From NCBI RefSeq assembly GCF_030812855.1, contig NZ_JAUSTK010000008.1, forward strand, positions 62,001 through 126,000: a stretch of 64,000 nt of DNA, read 5' to 3'. The number at the start of each line of letters is the position of its first letter. Positions within the stretch are counted from its first letter, which is position 1. A program made the position numbers and the translations under genes. Below the pieces are notes generated by a model. The model saw only the letters and a list, made by a program, of their open reading frames with translations. It was not told where the DNA came from and did not search any database. Positions 18,285 to 26,692 of this stretch are shown one piece after another. The stretch comes from Paenibacillus wynnii (lineage in GTDB: Bacteria > Bacillota > Bacilli > Paenibacillales > Paenibacillaceae).

Positions 18285-19742
18285 ATGAATATCAAAAAGC
18301 TAGTCAAACAAGCAACAGCCGTTACATTTATGTCAACATTGCTGGTAGGAGGTGGAGCTCAAGCTTTTGCAGCAGAAAAAGACAGTATGGATTATAAAGA
18401 TAGTTATGACTTTTCCCACATTACACGTGCTGACATGCTGAAATTACCTGAGCAGCAAAGCAGCGAACAATTTAAAGTGCCCCAATTCGATGCTTCGACA
18501 ATAAAGAACATTCCTTCTGCCATAAAATATGATGAGTGGGGCAACAAGATCGAAATGGATGTTTGGGATACCTGGCCGCTGCAGAATGCGGATGGGACAG
18601 TGGCAAATTATCACGGCTACCACATCGTTTTTGGTTTGGCGGGAGACCCTAATAGAGGATCGGACACTTTTATTTACTTGTTCTATCAAAAAGTAGGCGA
18701 GACTTCCATTGACAGCTGGAAAAATGCGGGCCGAGTATTTAAAGATACTGATAAATTAGTTCCAAACGATTCTATCCTAAACAATCAGGCGGAAGAATGG
18801 TCGGGTTCAGCAACTTTAACCTCTGATGGAGAAGTTCGCTTGTTCTATACCAATCGACATCCTTGGATTGAGGAATCCGGATTTTTTGGTAAGCAAACCT
18901 TAACAACGGCTCAAATTAATGTATCGGAGCAAGATCCTAATACACTGAAAGTAGATGGCGTAGAAGATTTCAAATCGATCTTTGATGGAGACGGTAAGTT
19001 CTATCAAACGGTTCAGCAAGCTTTTAGCGGGGGAGATTATTCCGATAATCATACATTAAGAGATCCTCACTATGTTGAAGAAAATGGCCGTAAATACCTT
19101 GTGTTTGAAGCGAATACCGGTTCAGAAACGGGTTACCAGGGAGAGGAATCTTTCTTTAATAAAGCTTTCTATGGCGGAAGCAATGTCTTCTTCGAAGCTG
19201 AGAAAAAGAAAATGCTGCAAAGTCCCGATAAGAAGTTTATGTCCATCGCGAACGGTGCATTGGGTATCGTTGAGTTAAATGATGACTATACTTTGAAAAC
19301 AGTGATGAAACCGCTGATTGCATCCAATACAGTAACTGATGAAATTGAACGGGCTAATGTATTTGAATTGAATGGTAAGTGGTATTTATTCACAAGTTCT
19401 AGAGGCTCTAAAATGTTCATCGATGGAGTGGATAAAGAAGATATTTACATGTTGGGTTATGTATCTGATTCATTAGCCGGACCCTACAAGCCATTAAACG
19501 GTACAGGACTTGTATTGCATCAGGATCTGAATCCTTACGATATTACCTGGAATTACGCTCACTTTGCAACTCCGCAAGTTGAAGGCAATAATGTGGTAGT
19601 TACAAGCTACATGACAAACAGATCTTATTTCTCTGATCATCATTCTACCTTTGCACCAAGTTTCTTATTGAACATTCAAGGTTCCAAAACTTCTGTGGTA
19701 AAAGATAGCATCCTTGAACAAGGGCAATTAACGATTAATTAA
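18285..19742 (+). CDS. sacB: Levansucrase (GH68)
   Basis: 485 residues with a signal peptide ending near AFAAEK. The GH68 five-bladed propeller shows all three catalytic residues: nucleophile Asp95 in WDTWPLQ, transition-state stabiliser Asp260 in LRDPHYVEE and acid/base Glu355 in DEIERANVF. It splits sucrose outside the cell and polymerises fructose into levan. The RAT leader and the adjacent EIIBC and antiterminator genes indicate sucrose induction as in Bacillus subtilis. No sucrose-6-phosphate hydrolase gene is present in the window. Confidence 0.96.
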   Translation: MNIKKLVKQATAVTFMSTLLVGGGAQAFAAEKDSMDYKDSYDFSHITRADMLKLPEQQSSEQFKVPQFDASTIKNIPSAIKYDEWGNKIEMDVWDTWPLQNADGTVANYHGYHIVFGLAGDPNRGSDTFIYLFYQKVGETSIDSWKNAGRVFKDTDKLVPNDSILNNQAEEWSGSATLTSDGEVRLFYTNRHPWIEESGFFGKQTLTTAQINVSEQDPNTLKVDGVEDFKSIFDGDGKFYQTVQQAFSGGDYSDNHTLRDPHYVEENGRKYLVFEANTGSETGYQGEESFFNKAFYGGSNVFFEAEKKKMLQSPDKKFMSIANGALGIVELNDDYTLKTVMKPLIASNTVTDEIERANVFELNGKWYLFTSSRGSKMFIDGVDKEDIYMLGYVSDSLAGPYKPLNGTGLVLHQDLNPYDITWNYAHFATPQVEGNNVVVTSYMTNRSYFSDHHSTFAPSFLLNIQGSKTSVVKDSILEQGQLTIN

Positions 19743-19761
19743 AAAAACTTCTAAAACAAAA

Positions 19762-19931
<170 letters not shown>

Positions 19932-19943
19932 GAACTCAAAATA

Positions 19944-19970
19944 AACCGAAGGGAAATTCCCTTCGGTTTT
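19944..19970 (+). terminator. Terminator retained after the GH1 remnant
   Basis: A perfect 10-bp stem AACCGAAGGG / CCCTTCGGTT is followed by Ts. It may also serve the convergent sleB-like gene. Confidence 0.8.
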
Positions 19971-19995
19971 TACTAGATTATTTTAATCCATGGAC

Positions 19996-20640
19996 TTAAC
20001 TCGTAAAAATATGTTTCCCAATTTTAAGATTTTGGGGACGGGACCAAATCCACTTACTGGTCGCTGTATCCGGATTAAAGTAATAGAGTGAATGTTGTGT
20101 CGGGTCCCATCCGCGAACAGCATCCAGAGCAGCTAAATAAGCAGTCCTGTTGGGAATAAGCCAATACTGGCCATCATCTACAGCCGTAAATGCACCAGGT
20201 TGAAACACAACACCTTTTATATGATTTGGAAACAGGTTAGATTGAATCCGGTTCATTACCACAGCACCAACAGCAACCTGCCCCTTATAGGACTCGCCTC
20301 GTGCTTCACTGTAGATGATTTTAGCCAGGATATCCATTTCGTATATATTCAAGGAATGTTTCTTAAGCAATTGCCAAGTACGAGCTCCTGTGATGCCGTC
20401 GGGCGATATTCCGTATTCTTTTTGAAATTTAAAAACGGCTGTTTTCGTATGTACACCATAGCTTCCATCTAGAGGCTGAGTATAAAAACCTAGCGTGGAT
20501 AACCGATATTGGAGATCCCACACATCTCCTGTTTGGCTCCCGGATTTCAGAACAGGTGCAGCACTGATAATAGGACTTCTAATGGTTGCATTTAGTAACA
20601 GAAACAATAGCAATATAGCAAAAATTTTAATTTTATTCAT
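19996..20640 (-). CDS. SleB-like spore cortex-lytic enzyme / cell-wall hydrolase
   Basis: 214 residues with an N-terminal signal peptide (residues 1-28). A PG_binding_1 domain (about 35-95, GDVWDLQYRL ... GISPDGITGARTW) is followed by the Hydrolase_2 catalytic domain (about 103-212) with IIYSEARGES, where the Glu is catalytic, and VGAVVMNRI. SleB enzymes are lytic transglycosylases that degrade cortex during germination; CwlJ/YkvT-like wall roles are possible. AGGAGGGGAC precedes the ATG on the minus strand. It is transcribed alone. Confidence 0.88.
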   Translation of the reverse strand: MNKIKIFAILLLFLLLNATIRSPIISAAPVLKSGSQTGDVWDLQYRLSTLGFYTQPLDGSYGVHTKTAVFKFQKEYGISPDGITGARTWQLLKKHSLNIYEMDILAKIIYSEARGESYKGQVAVGAVVMNRIQSNLFPNHIKGVVFQPGAFTAVDDGQYWLIPNRTAYLAALDAVRGWDPTQHSLYYFNPDTATSKWIWSRPQNLKIGKHIFTS

Positions 20641-20781
20641 AGTCCCCTCCTAAGAAAGGATTATATAGGGGCTTTTTTGTGTGTACAACAATCACATATT
20701 GGAAGTTAATATTCTCTATACTTTTTGATTAATATGAAATAAATCAAGATCAAATACTATTTTGAAAAGAAGGTAACGATT

Positions 20782-20913
20782 TTGCTAAGAATGAAACGTG
20801 GAGATTTTATAATTATTGCGATTGTGTTGTTGCTGTCCAGTTCTATTTATGGCGTAAAATGGTTTAAAATTCGAAGTGATGGGTTCAAGGTGAAGACGAA
20901 CTTGACGCTGTAA
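20782..20913 (+). CDS. Small one-helix membrane protein, perhaps a NusG_II N-terminal remnant
   Basis: AAGAAGGT precedes a TTG at 20782; an ATG at 20791 is in the same frame. The product of about 40 residues starts MKRGDFIIIAIVLLL, a pattern seen at the N-terminus of NusG_II-domain membrane proteins, but stops after KVKTNLTL. It may be a truncated copy or a genuine small protein. The remaining bases between sleB and the next gene hold the promoter at 20949-20985. Confidence 0.4.
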   Translation: MLRMKRGDFIIIAIVLLLSSSIYGVKWFKIRSDGFKVKTNLTL

Positions 20914-20948
20914 TTTAGGAGTATTTAAAAGTCCTTGAAATACGCAAT

Positions 20949-20985
20949 CTTTCTACATGATAATCACACATCATCCTTCTACAAT
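20949..20985 (+). promoter_or_regulatory. Promoter site A of the OmpR-type regulon
   Basis: CTTTCTACATG and a weaker second unit ATAATCACACA form an 11-bp-periodic pair, followed by 9 bp and TACAAT (20980-20985). The same layout occurs at 22512, 24983, 27218, 27309 and 30301. It drives the small membrane protein at 21028. Confidence 0.5.
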
Positions 20986-21027
20986 GAAAATATCAAAAGA
21001 AAGCAAATTAAAAAGGAGGTACCACAA

Positions 21028-21222
21028 ATGGATTGGTCTTTGCTGTTATTGTTGATTTGTCCGCTGATGATGGTATATATGATGTTTGGGATGAAAGGAA
21101 TGCATAGCCGTAGCTCCCATTCAAATCAAGCAGAAATGGATTGGACCCTTCATCAAGACTATAATGAGTTAAAAGTGCAAAATGAAAGAATGAAACAAGA
21201 AATTCTGAATTTGTCCCAATAA
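21028..21222 (+). CDS. Small membrane protein, DUF2933-like, with coiled C-terminus
   Basis: 64 residues from the ATG at 21028, which follows a perfect AAAAGGAGGT. One N-terminal helix (LLLLLICPLMMVYMMFGM) is Met-rich and is followed by HSRSSHS. The charged tail looks helical and coiled-coil-forming. It is a paralogue of 26398-26640, with the shared core ICPLMM-MMFGM. Such proteins often accompany copper-handling genes, which is a loose association. A strong terminator follows, so it is monocistronic. Confidence 0.75.
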   Translation: MDWSLLLLLICPLMMVYMMFGMKGMHSRSSHSNQAEMDWTLHQDYNELKVQNERMKQEILNLSQ

Positions 21223-21233
21223 ATGATCAAAGA

Positions 21234-21273
21234 ATAGCCCCAAAGCCACTCGGCTTTAGGGCTATCCATTTTT
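21234..21273 (+). terminator. Terminator of the small membrane protein gene
   Basis: ATAGCCC-CAAAGCC pairs with GGCTTTAGGGCTAT, followed by a T-rich stretch. It is also placed to serve as end signal opposite the truncated minus-strand gene. Confidence 0.8.
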
Positions 21274-21274
21274 A

Positions 21275-21787
21275 TTAGCCAACTACGCTAGTTTTCGAGA
21301 TTCGATCAAGAACGCTCATAGAGTTTCCGAATTTACACATTGCATCGCAATGACATCGCAAATCAGAGAATAAAATATAAGAAATGTTATGAACCTTCTC
21401 CTGCTGTAGGGAAGGGCGCACCAGCTGAGCTTGAACTTCTTTTACCCGGCTGTCCGGACAAATCAAGTAGAGCTGGGCGTCCTGATTGGCAAGAGACAGC
21501 GACAAATCGTGCAGTCTTAAAATGCCAGAATATATAGAGGTGCTTTTTTCAACTTCAAAGGCAGAAATTATGTTGTTAAGATCATCCAACCAGATCACGT
21601 CTATGAAGGATATGGTATCCGCCACCGATTTAGGCACCTTTAATTCAGGCAGGGATGGGATAGACAACGGACCCAGTGACTGCTGCTTCCACTCCCGTTT
21701 ATGATCATTTTGCGCTACCCAAACTTTATATCCCAGCGCTTTGCCAAGTGTAGCCAGATAAAACTGCATTTCGGAGTATAAATATAT
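21275..21787 (-). pseudogene. C-terminal fragment of a larger, unidentified protein
   Basis: The frame opens only a few codons before the first Met (YSEMQFYLATLGKALGY) and no ribosome-binding site precedes it. The start reads like the middle of a domain: GYKVWVAQNDH and later ISAFEVEKSTSIYSGILRL, then LYLICPDSRVKEVQAQL. These recall the nuclease-like end of some DNA-acting proteins, but I cannot name the family. The 5' part is missing, with the junction near 21770-21790. Confidence 0.5.
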
Positions 21788-21829
21788 TTAGGCTCGGCCA
21801 ACCTATTCATAGATTATGAGAAGGGGTTG

Positions 21830-22420
21830 TTAATGGGGCATACTGTGTCCATTAGTCCCACTAAGGGATGGTTGTTGAGTCTTTTCAGGCATTTGGACAT
21901 GTCCACCTGCTGCGTAAATGGAAAGTAGTGCAACAGTTACAAGCAGCATAAGAGCAGGGGTGCGAAACATCCAGGGAGAGTGGTCAAGGGATTCCTCCTG
22001 AATCTGTCCCTGAAGCATTAACGTGTGAACAAAATGAAGAATACCACCGATCACCATAAATGCGAAGATACCTTGGTTCCATTGTGCAGAGGGCAACATG
22101 CTTATTAGCATTACGCCCATCATCCCTGCCATCATGCCAGATAGCGCCCCGTTCAGAAAAGCTCCCATACTTATTAACGCCCCCATGATACCACCGGCAA
22201 GAATGCCGATCAGCACACTGATGAACAACGAGAGTAACAAATTTGGATTATGTTGTGTACCCACTATTGTTCCCCCTCCAAAGCCGATAATCATACCGAT
22301 AACCATCGGTGATATCATAGCAATCGTGCTTGTAAGCTTAGAACGGAAGCGGTAAATGAACCCGAATGACCAACATGTCATAAAAGAATAAAAAATAGCA
22401 GCAACAATCCAGCTTGGCAT
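21830..22420 (-). CDS. Gly/Met-rich multi-spanning membrane protein, function unknown
   Basis: 196 residues from the ATG at 22420, chosen because AGGGGG lies upstream on the minus strand; the frame extends farther without a site. About six hydrophobic segments are seen, with glycine zippers (IGMIIGFGGGTIVG, GALSGMMAGMMGVML). The Met-rich character matches its neighbours. The tail ends NGHSMPH. It sits divergently beside the two-component system, so it may be part of the same response. I do not recognise a named family. Confidence 0.6.
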   Translation of the reverse strand: MPSWIVAAIFYSFMTCWSFGFIYRFRSKLTSTIAMISPMVIGMIIGFGGGTIVGTQHNPNLLLSLFISVLIGILAGGIMGALISMGAFLNGALSGMMAGMMGVMLISMLPSAQWNQGIFAFMVIGGILHFVHTLMLQGQIQEESLDHSPWMFRTPALMLLVTVALLSIYAAGGHVQMPEKTQQPSLSGTNGHSMPH

Positions 22421-22511
22421 TTGTACAACCCCCTGCTTGTTTATAATGTTATCGTATGGCCATAGAGAGGAAATCATGCGACTCGGTTATTAAATACACG
22501 TTTACTTCAAT

Positions 22512-22548
22512 GATTCAACATATTTTCTACACATTCAGTCCGTACAAT
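22512..22548 (+). promoter_or_regulatory. Promoter site B: autoregulatory site of the two-component operon
   Basis: GATTCAACATA and TTTTCTACACA form adjacent 11-bp units, followed by 9 bp and TACAAT (22543-22548). It precedes the response regulator gene, suggesting autoregulation. Confidence 0.55.
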
Positions 22549-22592
22549 GAAGATAGTATACTAATCAAAATCAGAGCATAAAGAAGGTGGGC

Positions 22593-23303
22593 ATGATGTC
22601 GAAACTTCAGGTATTAATAGTAGATGATGAATGGAATATGAGAAACTTACTTCGTATTTATCTAATGAAAGAAGGATTTCGTATTCAAGAAGCTTCAACG
22701 GGTCTAGAGGCATTGTCCATGATAAAGAAACATGAATTTGATATTATCTTGCTGGATGTAATGATGCCTGATATGGACGGATGGCAAGTGTGCAAGGTAG
22801 TTAGGGAGACCTTAACGGTACCCATTCTGATGCTTACGGCACGGACTGAAACGAAAGACAAGATTCATGGGCTTGGAATGGGTGCGGATGATTATTTAAC
22901 AAAGCCTTTTGAACCTGAAGAGCTATTGGCCAGAATCTATTCTTTAATTCGTAGATCAACGATTACTCAAGTCTCACAGCCACAGCAATGGGTGATGGAA
23001 TTTCCGCAGTTAAGCATTTTACCGGATGCTAGAGAGGTTCGTATTCAAGATCTTGCAGTCGATTTCACCCAAAAGGAGTTTGATCTTCTTGTTGTTTTAG
23101 CCCAGAGCAGCCAGCGTGCCTTTACTAGGGAGGAACTGGTGGAAAGGCTGTGGGGACACGATTACGAGGGTGAGATTCGAGTTGTGGATACTCATATTAA
23201 AAATATTCGCGAAAAGCTGCAAAAGGCGGGAATGAGTTATAATCCGATTCAAACAGTTTGGGGCGTCGGTTATAAATTTCATGTATCCCAAGAATTAGAA
23301 TGA
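22593..23303 (+). CDS. OmpR/PhoB-family response regulator
   Basis: 236 residues from the ATG at 22593; ATG 22596 and GTG 22587 are alternatives. The receiver domain has DDEWNMR and the phospho-acceptor Asp55 in LLDVMMPDMDG, with Lys in TKPFEPEEL. The C-terminal winged helix (about 135-232) ends VVDTHIKNIREKL ... IQTVWGVGYKF. It overlaps the kinase start by ATGA, so the two are translationally coupled. Six promoter sites in this cluster carry 11-bp direct repeats fitting a dimer of this class of regulator. Confidence 0.92.
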   Translation: MMSKLQVLIVDDEWNMRNLLRIYLMKEGFRIQEASTGLEALSMIKKHEFDIILLDVMMPDMDGWQVCKVVRETLTVPILMLTARTETKDKIHGLGMGADDYLTKPFEPEELLARIYSLIRRSTITQVSQPQQWVMEFPQLSILPDAREVRIQDLAVDFTQKEFDLLVVLAQSSQRAFTREELVERLWGHDYEGEIRVVDTHIKNIREKLQKAGMSYNPIQTVWGVGYKFHVSQELE

Positions 23304-24709
23304 GAAATAACCGGATCGGTCTTAAATTGGGTCTTGTGATTATCACGGTATTCCTGATCGTAATAGTATTTTTGGGCTTTGCTATAGATAGAATGTTCAC
23401 GAATTTTTATTCTGGCGAAATGCGGAGAGAAACGGAGGAGATTACCTCTCACTTTACCGTAATGGCCAATGCCGCCGATACTACATCGGAGCAAACCATG
23501 ATGACCTTTGCGGAGTTTTCAAATGTCAGTATTTTTAATATATTGGAGAATGGAAATGTAATTCTTCATTCAGGTGTGCATGATTCAACAGATAGCACCT
23601 TTATCCGGACTTCAGACCTTAAGAAGATTTTCTCTGGGGAAAAGGTAAGCTTACTATACGAAGATCCATCGGGAAATCGATATTTTGTTTCAGGGCAACC
23701 GATAACTGCTGGTGGAGACATTACCTCGGCTCTTTATGTGATGTCCTCTACGGAACAGATGGAACAATCTTTATCAGGGGTACGAAACTTACTGATCCTC
23801 TCCGGTATGGGTGCATTTTTGTTAGCTTTAGGAATTACGTGGATTATTGCCCAAGTGTTATCACGGCCGCTTCTACAAATGCAAAAGGCGACTCGTAAAA
23901 TTGCAATAGGTGAACTAGAAACCCGGTTGGAAATCAAAAGTAAAGATGAAATGGGAAGTTTGGCGGATGCCATAAATGATTTAGCGATCGATCTTCAGCG
24001 TTATCGAGATACTCGCCAAGAGCTATTTTCCAACATTTCTCATGAATTACGAACGCCCATCACCTATTTGGAGGGATACTCCAAGGTGGTTAAAGATAAG
24101 CTGTATGAAACCGAGGAAGAGAAGGATCGTTATTTGGATATTATTTATCAAGAGGCCGTAAGGCTTCAGCATTTAGTTGATGATTTATTTGATATGGCAA
24201 AGATGGAAGAAGGGAAAATTTCACTGGTATTCGAACAAATCGATCTTTCTGAGTTGGTTGGACAGGCCGTCAGGAAGGTAGAATTGAAGGCAAAGGATAA
24301 AAGCCTAAGACTAACTAATAGTCAATCTGGAAAAGCATCGTTGGTTCATGCAGATGGGAAACGAATGGAGCAAATCGTACTAAATCTGCTTGAAAATGCC
24401 ATTCGTTATACAGAGCAAGGGGGCATCAATGTACATTTGATGTATACCTCTAAATGGGTAACCTTAATCGTAGAGGATACAGGGATAGGCATTCCTGAGG
24501 AAGAGCTACCTTATATTTTCGAACGTTTTTATAGAGTAGAAAAATCTCGTTCCCGTCAATTCGGAGGGACCGGATTAGGCCTGTCCATTGTGAAAAAGCT
24601 GATTGAGATACAAGGTGGAGAATTAAAAGTTACCAGTAAGCTAGGAGAAGGCACCCGGTTTGAGATACATTTTGTTCCGCTAAAGGACAATGGGGGGGAA
24701 AGCACATGA
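23300..24709 (+). CDS. Sensor histidine kinase of the OmpR-type pair
   Basis: 469 residues. Membrane segments near 10-32 and 162-184 flank an extracellular sensor of about 130 residues. HAMP (about 185-237) is followed by the HisKA box with His248 in FSNISHELRTP. The HATPase domain has NLLENAIRYT, VEDTGIGIP and GGTGLGLSIVKKL. Start and stop overlap its neighbours by ATGA on both sides. The signal is unknown; the cluster of Met-rich membrane proteins points to envelope or metal stress, which is inference. Confidence 0.92.
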   Translation: MRNNRIGLKLGLVIITVFLIVIVFLGFAIDRMFTNFYSGEMRRETEEITSHFTVMANAADTTSEQTMMTFAEFSNVSIFNILENGNVILHSGVHDSTDSTFIRTSDLKKIFSGEKVSLLYEDPSGNRYFVSGQPITAGGDITSALYVMSSTEQMEQSLSGVRNLLILSGMGAFLLALGITWIIAQVLSRPLLQMQKATRKIAIGELETRLEIKSKDEMGSLADAINDLAIDLQRYRDTRQELFSNISHELRTPITYLEGYSKVVKDKLYETEEEKDRYLDIIYQEAVRLQHLVDDLFDMAKMEEGKISLVFEQIDLSELVGQAVRKVELKAKDKSLRLTNSQSGKASLVHADGKRMEQIVLNLLENAIRYTEQGGINVHLMYTSKWVTLIVEDTGIGIPEEELPYIFERFYRVEKSRSRQFGGTGLGLSIVKKLIEIQGGELKVTSKLGEGTRFEIHFVPLKDNGGEST

Positions 24710-24912
24710 AAAAAATAGAATGGCTAATGGCTATTCTCTTCATGGGAATGGGTGTAATGTGTATGGCCCTATCGGCGGTTTCTTTCCGGAACGATTCTCT
24801 TCTTCAATTTGGAGGTTATGTAAAAACATTTGTATTTTGTGCAGTTCTACTTGCCTTAGGTCTATTTCTGTTATTGAAATTGATCGGCCTAAGCTGGATG
24901 AAAAAAAACTAA
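24706..24912 (+). CDS. Small two-helix membrane protein coupled to the kinase
   Basis: 68 residues with two predicted helices (about 4-26 and 38-61). Its ATG overlaps the kinase stop (ATGA). Such small partners of kinases may act as accessory or feedback proteins, but no family is recognised. A strong terminator ends the operon. Confidence 0.65.
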   Translation: MKKIEWLMAILFMGMGVMCMALSAVSFRNDSLLQFGGYVKTFVFCAVLLALGLFLLLKLIGLSWMKKN

Positions 24913-24928
24913 ATGGTCTGTTTGCTCA

Positions 24929-24971
24929 AGCGTATTTTGCTCGTATTCGAGTAAAATACGCTATTTTTTTT
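24929..24971 (+). terminator. Terminator of the two-component operon
   Basis: A 15-bp stem AGCGTATTTTGCTCG / CGAGTAAAATACGCT (one G-U) with a TATT loop is followed by a run of Ts. Confidence 0.9.
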
Positions 24972-24982
24972 GCGAAAACAGG

Positions 24983-25019
24983 GTTTCTTCATACTTTCCC
25001 CAAAGTACATTGCTATGCT
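24983..25019 (+). promoter_or_regulatory. Promoter site C of the OmpR-type regulon
   Basis: GTTTCTTCATA and CTTTCCCCAAA are adjacent 11-bp units, each matching the consensus CTTTCTACATA at 8 of 11 bases. A 9-bp gap and TATGCT follow. It drives the operon 25084-26640. Confidence 0.45.
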
Positions 25020-25083
25020 TTAACTACAGCAAGAGTAGCGCGAATCAATGGCAGGATAGTCAATTTGAGGGAGGAATAAAAAA

Positions 25084-25518
25084 ATGGATATGGATTCAAG
25101 TATGTCATCAGGGGTCAAGATCTCGGGTAACATACTAGGGACACTTTTCTCAACATTGACTCAGCTGCTGTTTGTTGCTCTGATTCTCAGCCTTGTTGTC
25201 GGGCTGGCCATATGGCTTAAGAACACGTACTTTAAAGAATCCTTTAACAAGGGGAAGCAGTTCATTAATAATGATCCAATGTTAAAAACAATTTTCGTTC
25301 TGGCTTCTACCCTGGTGGGGGTTATCGTCGTTTTATATTTCCTGGGAATGTTGATGAATGGGGGATTTAACCCCAATCAAATCGGATTTGTATCAAGCTT
25401 GAGCGTTTCGGGAATTTTAACATTTTTTGTTAAATTATTAACCCTGCTATTTATAGGTGCTTTGATCGCTTTTTTATTCAACTATGTGAGACAAATGACA
25501 AAAATTAATATGGATTGA
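25084..25518 (+). CDS. Membrane protein of unknown function
   Basis: 144 residues with three hydrophobic segments (about 20-45, 68-92, 104-132). The N-terminus MDMDSSMSSG is Met/Asp/Ser-rich. First gene of a four-gene operon with short gaps. No family is recognised. Confidence 0.65.
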   Translation: MDMDSSMSSGVKISGNILGTLFSTLTQLLFVALILSLVVGLAIWLKNTYFKESFNKGKQFINNDPMLKTIFVLASTLVGVIVVLYFLGMLMNGGFNPNQIGFVSSLSVSGILTFFVKLLTLLFIGALIAFLFNYVRQMTKINMD

Positions 25519-25525
25519 GGTTGAT

Positions 25526-25996
25526 GTGGTAATGAAGTTTGATTTTATCCTACACTGGCTATGGGCGCTTGTGTTCTCCATTTTGGCGATAAGCGGGATT
25601 GCTATGGCAGGAGCTAAGTATGGTTGGGTTATGCAATATGATATCGTAACAGCGGATGTAGTCCACCGTGTGGCAGCCGTCGTCTATGTATTGCTAACCC
25701 TTATTGTTATCGCCTACGAGATCATTCGCATCCTTAGACGAGATAAGACCATAAAGCCGTGGCTCGTATTTGGCCCAACCGGTTATGGACTTTTCACCTT
25801 CATTACCACCTTAATTTTTATTATTACGGGTGCATTTATCTGGTTATTCATGGATAGCGATAAGGCCGCAACTGCTTTTTCACTATGGGTCCATGAAAAG
25901 TTGACATATCTTGCGGTAGCGAGTGTGATCTGGCACATCTACATGAAGACACACGCTTTGAAGTGGCCCAAGCAAAAGACGCAGCGTGCAAAATAA
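25526..25996 (+). CDS. Cytochrome b-like / DUF4405-type membrane protein
   Basis: 156 residues if GTG 25526 is used; ATG 25532 is two residues shorter and equally plausible after GAGGTTG. Four membrane segments are predicted. Histidines sit at places suitable for heme ligation: HWLW in helix 1, VVHRV in helix 2, WVHEKL and WHIYMKTH in the last part. This matches the FdnI-like cytochrome b561 fold, so an electron-transfer role at the membrane is likely. It may pass electrons to or from the neighbouring exported proteins. Heme content is inferred, not shown. Confidence 0.65.
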   Translation: MVMKFDFILHWLWALVFSILAISGIAMAGAKYGWVMQYDIVTADVVHRVAAVVYVLLTLIVIAYEIIRILRRDKTIKPWLVFGPTGYGLFTFITTLIFIITGAFIWLFMDSDKAATAFSLWVHEKLTYLAVASVIWHIYMKTHALKWPKQKTQRAK

Positions 25997-26033
25997 TAAT
26001 CATAAAGAAGAAGAAATGTGGAGGAGATCAATA

Positions 26034-26369
26034 ATGAAAAATAGTAATGGTTGGTTTAAATTGGCCATAATCTCGTTTGTCGGATTAATCATCTTAGTAG
26101 TACTGGTGAATGTAACAAACCCCGCAAATGCAAACACGATAACCGGGTCTAATAACCAACATACAAATATGGTAAATGGTACAGTAAATGGAGTGACCAT
26201 GGACCAACTGAATAATATGATGCAGCAAATGAGCCAATTACAACAGCAAATGATGCAAATGCAAGGAAATGTAGGTCAGCAAGGTTCCAGTATGGGAAGT
26301 ATGGGAAGCTCGGGTAGTATGGGTGGTATGGGTAGTTCCGGGGGTATGGGTATGATGGATATGATGTAA
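26034..26369 (+). CDS. Exported Met/Gln/Gly-rich protein
   Basis: 111 residues from the ATG at 26034, after GGAGGAG. An N-terminal hydrophobic segment (about 10-30) acts as signal anchor. Then comes a Gln/Met-rich helix (MMQQMSQLQQQMMQMQ) and a Gly/Ser/Met tail of repeated GSMGSMG-like units ending GMGMMDMM. Methionine-rich exterior segments of this kind can bind copper(I) or protect against oxidation. No conserved domain is recognised. Confidence 0.7.
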   Translation: MKNSNGWFKLAIISFVGLIILVVLVNVTNPANANTITGSNNQHTNMVNGTVNGVTMDQLNNMMQQMSQLQQQMMQMQGNVGQQGSSMGSMGSSGSMGGMGSSGGMGMMDMM

Positions 26370-26397
26370 ATAGAAAGATTTATATAGGAGGTAACTT

Positions 26398-26640
26398 ATG
26401 GATTGGTCTTGGTTAGTGACGCTAATTTGTCCGTTAATGATGATATTCATGATGTTTGGTATGCGTGGAGGTCATAGCCATGGGTCTCAGAAGAAACAGG
26501 TTGATATTATACAGGTTCAGAATGAGCTGTCAGAGTTAAAAGAACAGAATGAGTTAATGCGAAAACAAATGGCCACTCTCTCATCTAGTAATCATGCCTC
26601 TGCTTATGCGAAAGAAAAATTAAATAATGTGGATAATTGA
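26398..26640 (+). CDS. Small DUF2933-like membrane protein, paralogue of 21028
   Basis: 80 residues preceded by TAGGAGGT. A single N-terminal helix (LICPLMMIFMMFGM) is followed by RGGHSHGSQ, a His-containing linker, and a charged coiled-coil-like tail (ELSELKEQNELMRKQM). Last gene of its operon. Both paralogues lie behind regulon-type promoters, so the same signal seems to induce them. Confidence 0.75.
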   Translation: MDWSWLVTLICPLMMIFMMFGMRGGHSHGSQKKQVDIIQVQNELSELKEQNELMRKQMATLSSSNHASAYAKEKLNNVDN

Positions 26641-26646
26641 GACAAA

Positions 26647-26682
26647 AAAAAGTCTTCGAAATCATTTCGAAGTCTTTTTTAG
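26647..26682. terminator. Bidirectional terminator between convergent genes
   Basis: CTTCGAAA / TTTCGAAG stem with A-run on the left and T-run on the right, so it works for both strands. A related hairpin follows at 29721-29755 beside the second copy of the minus-strand gene. Confidence 0.85.
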
Positions 26683-26692
26683 TCTTGCTATA

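Noticed and set aside
22440..22476. Regulon-type promoter for the minus-strand gene at 21830-22420
   Set aside because: TATAAA with a 9-bp gap is present but the two 11-bp units match the consensus at only 7 and 3 positions.
24690..25079. Plus-strand frame of 129 codons across the end of the kinase gene and its terminator
   Set aside because: It runs through a strong terminator and overlaps the better supported small membrane protein at 24706.
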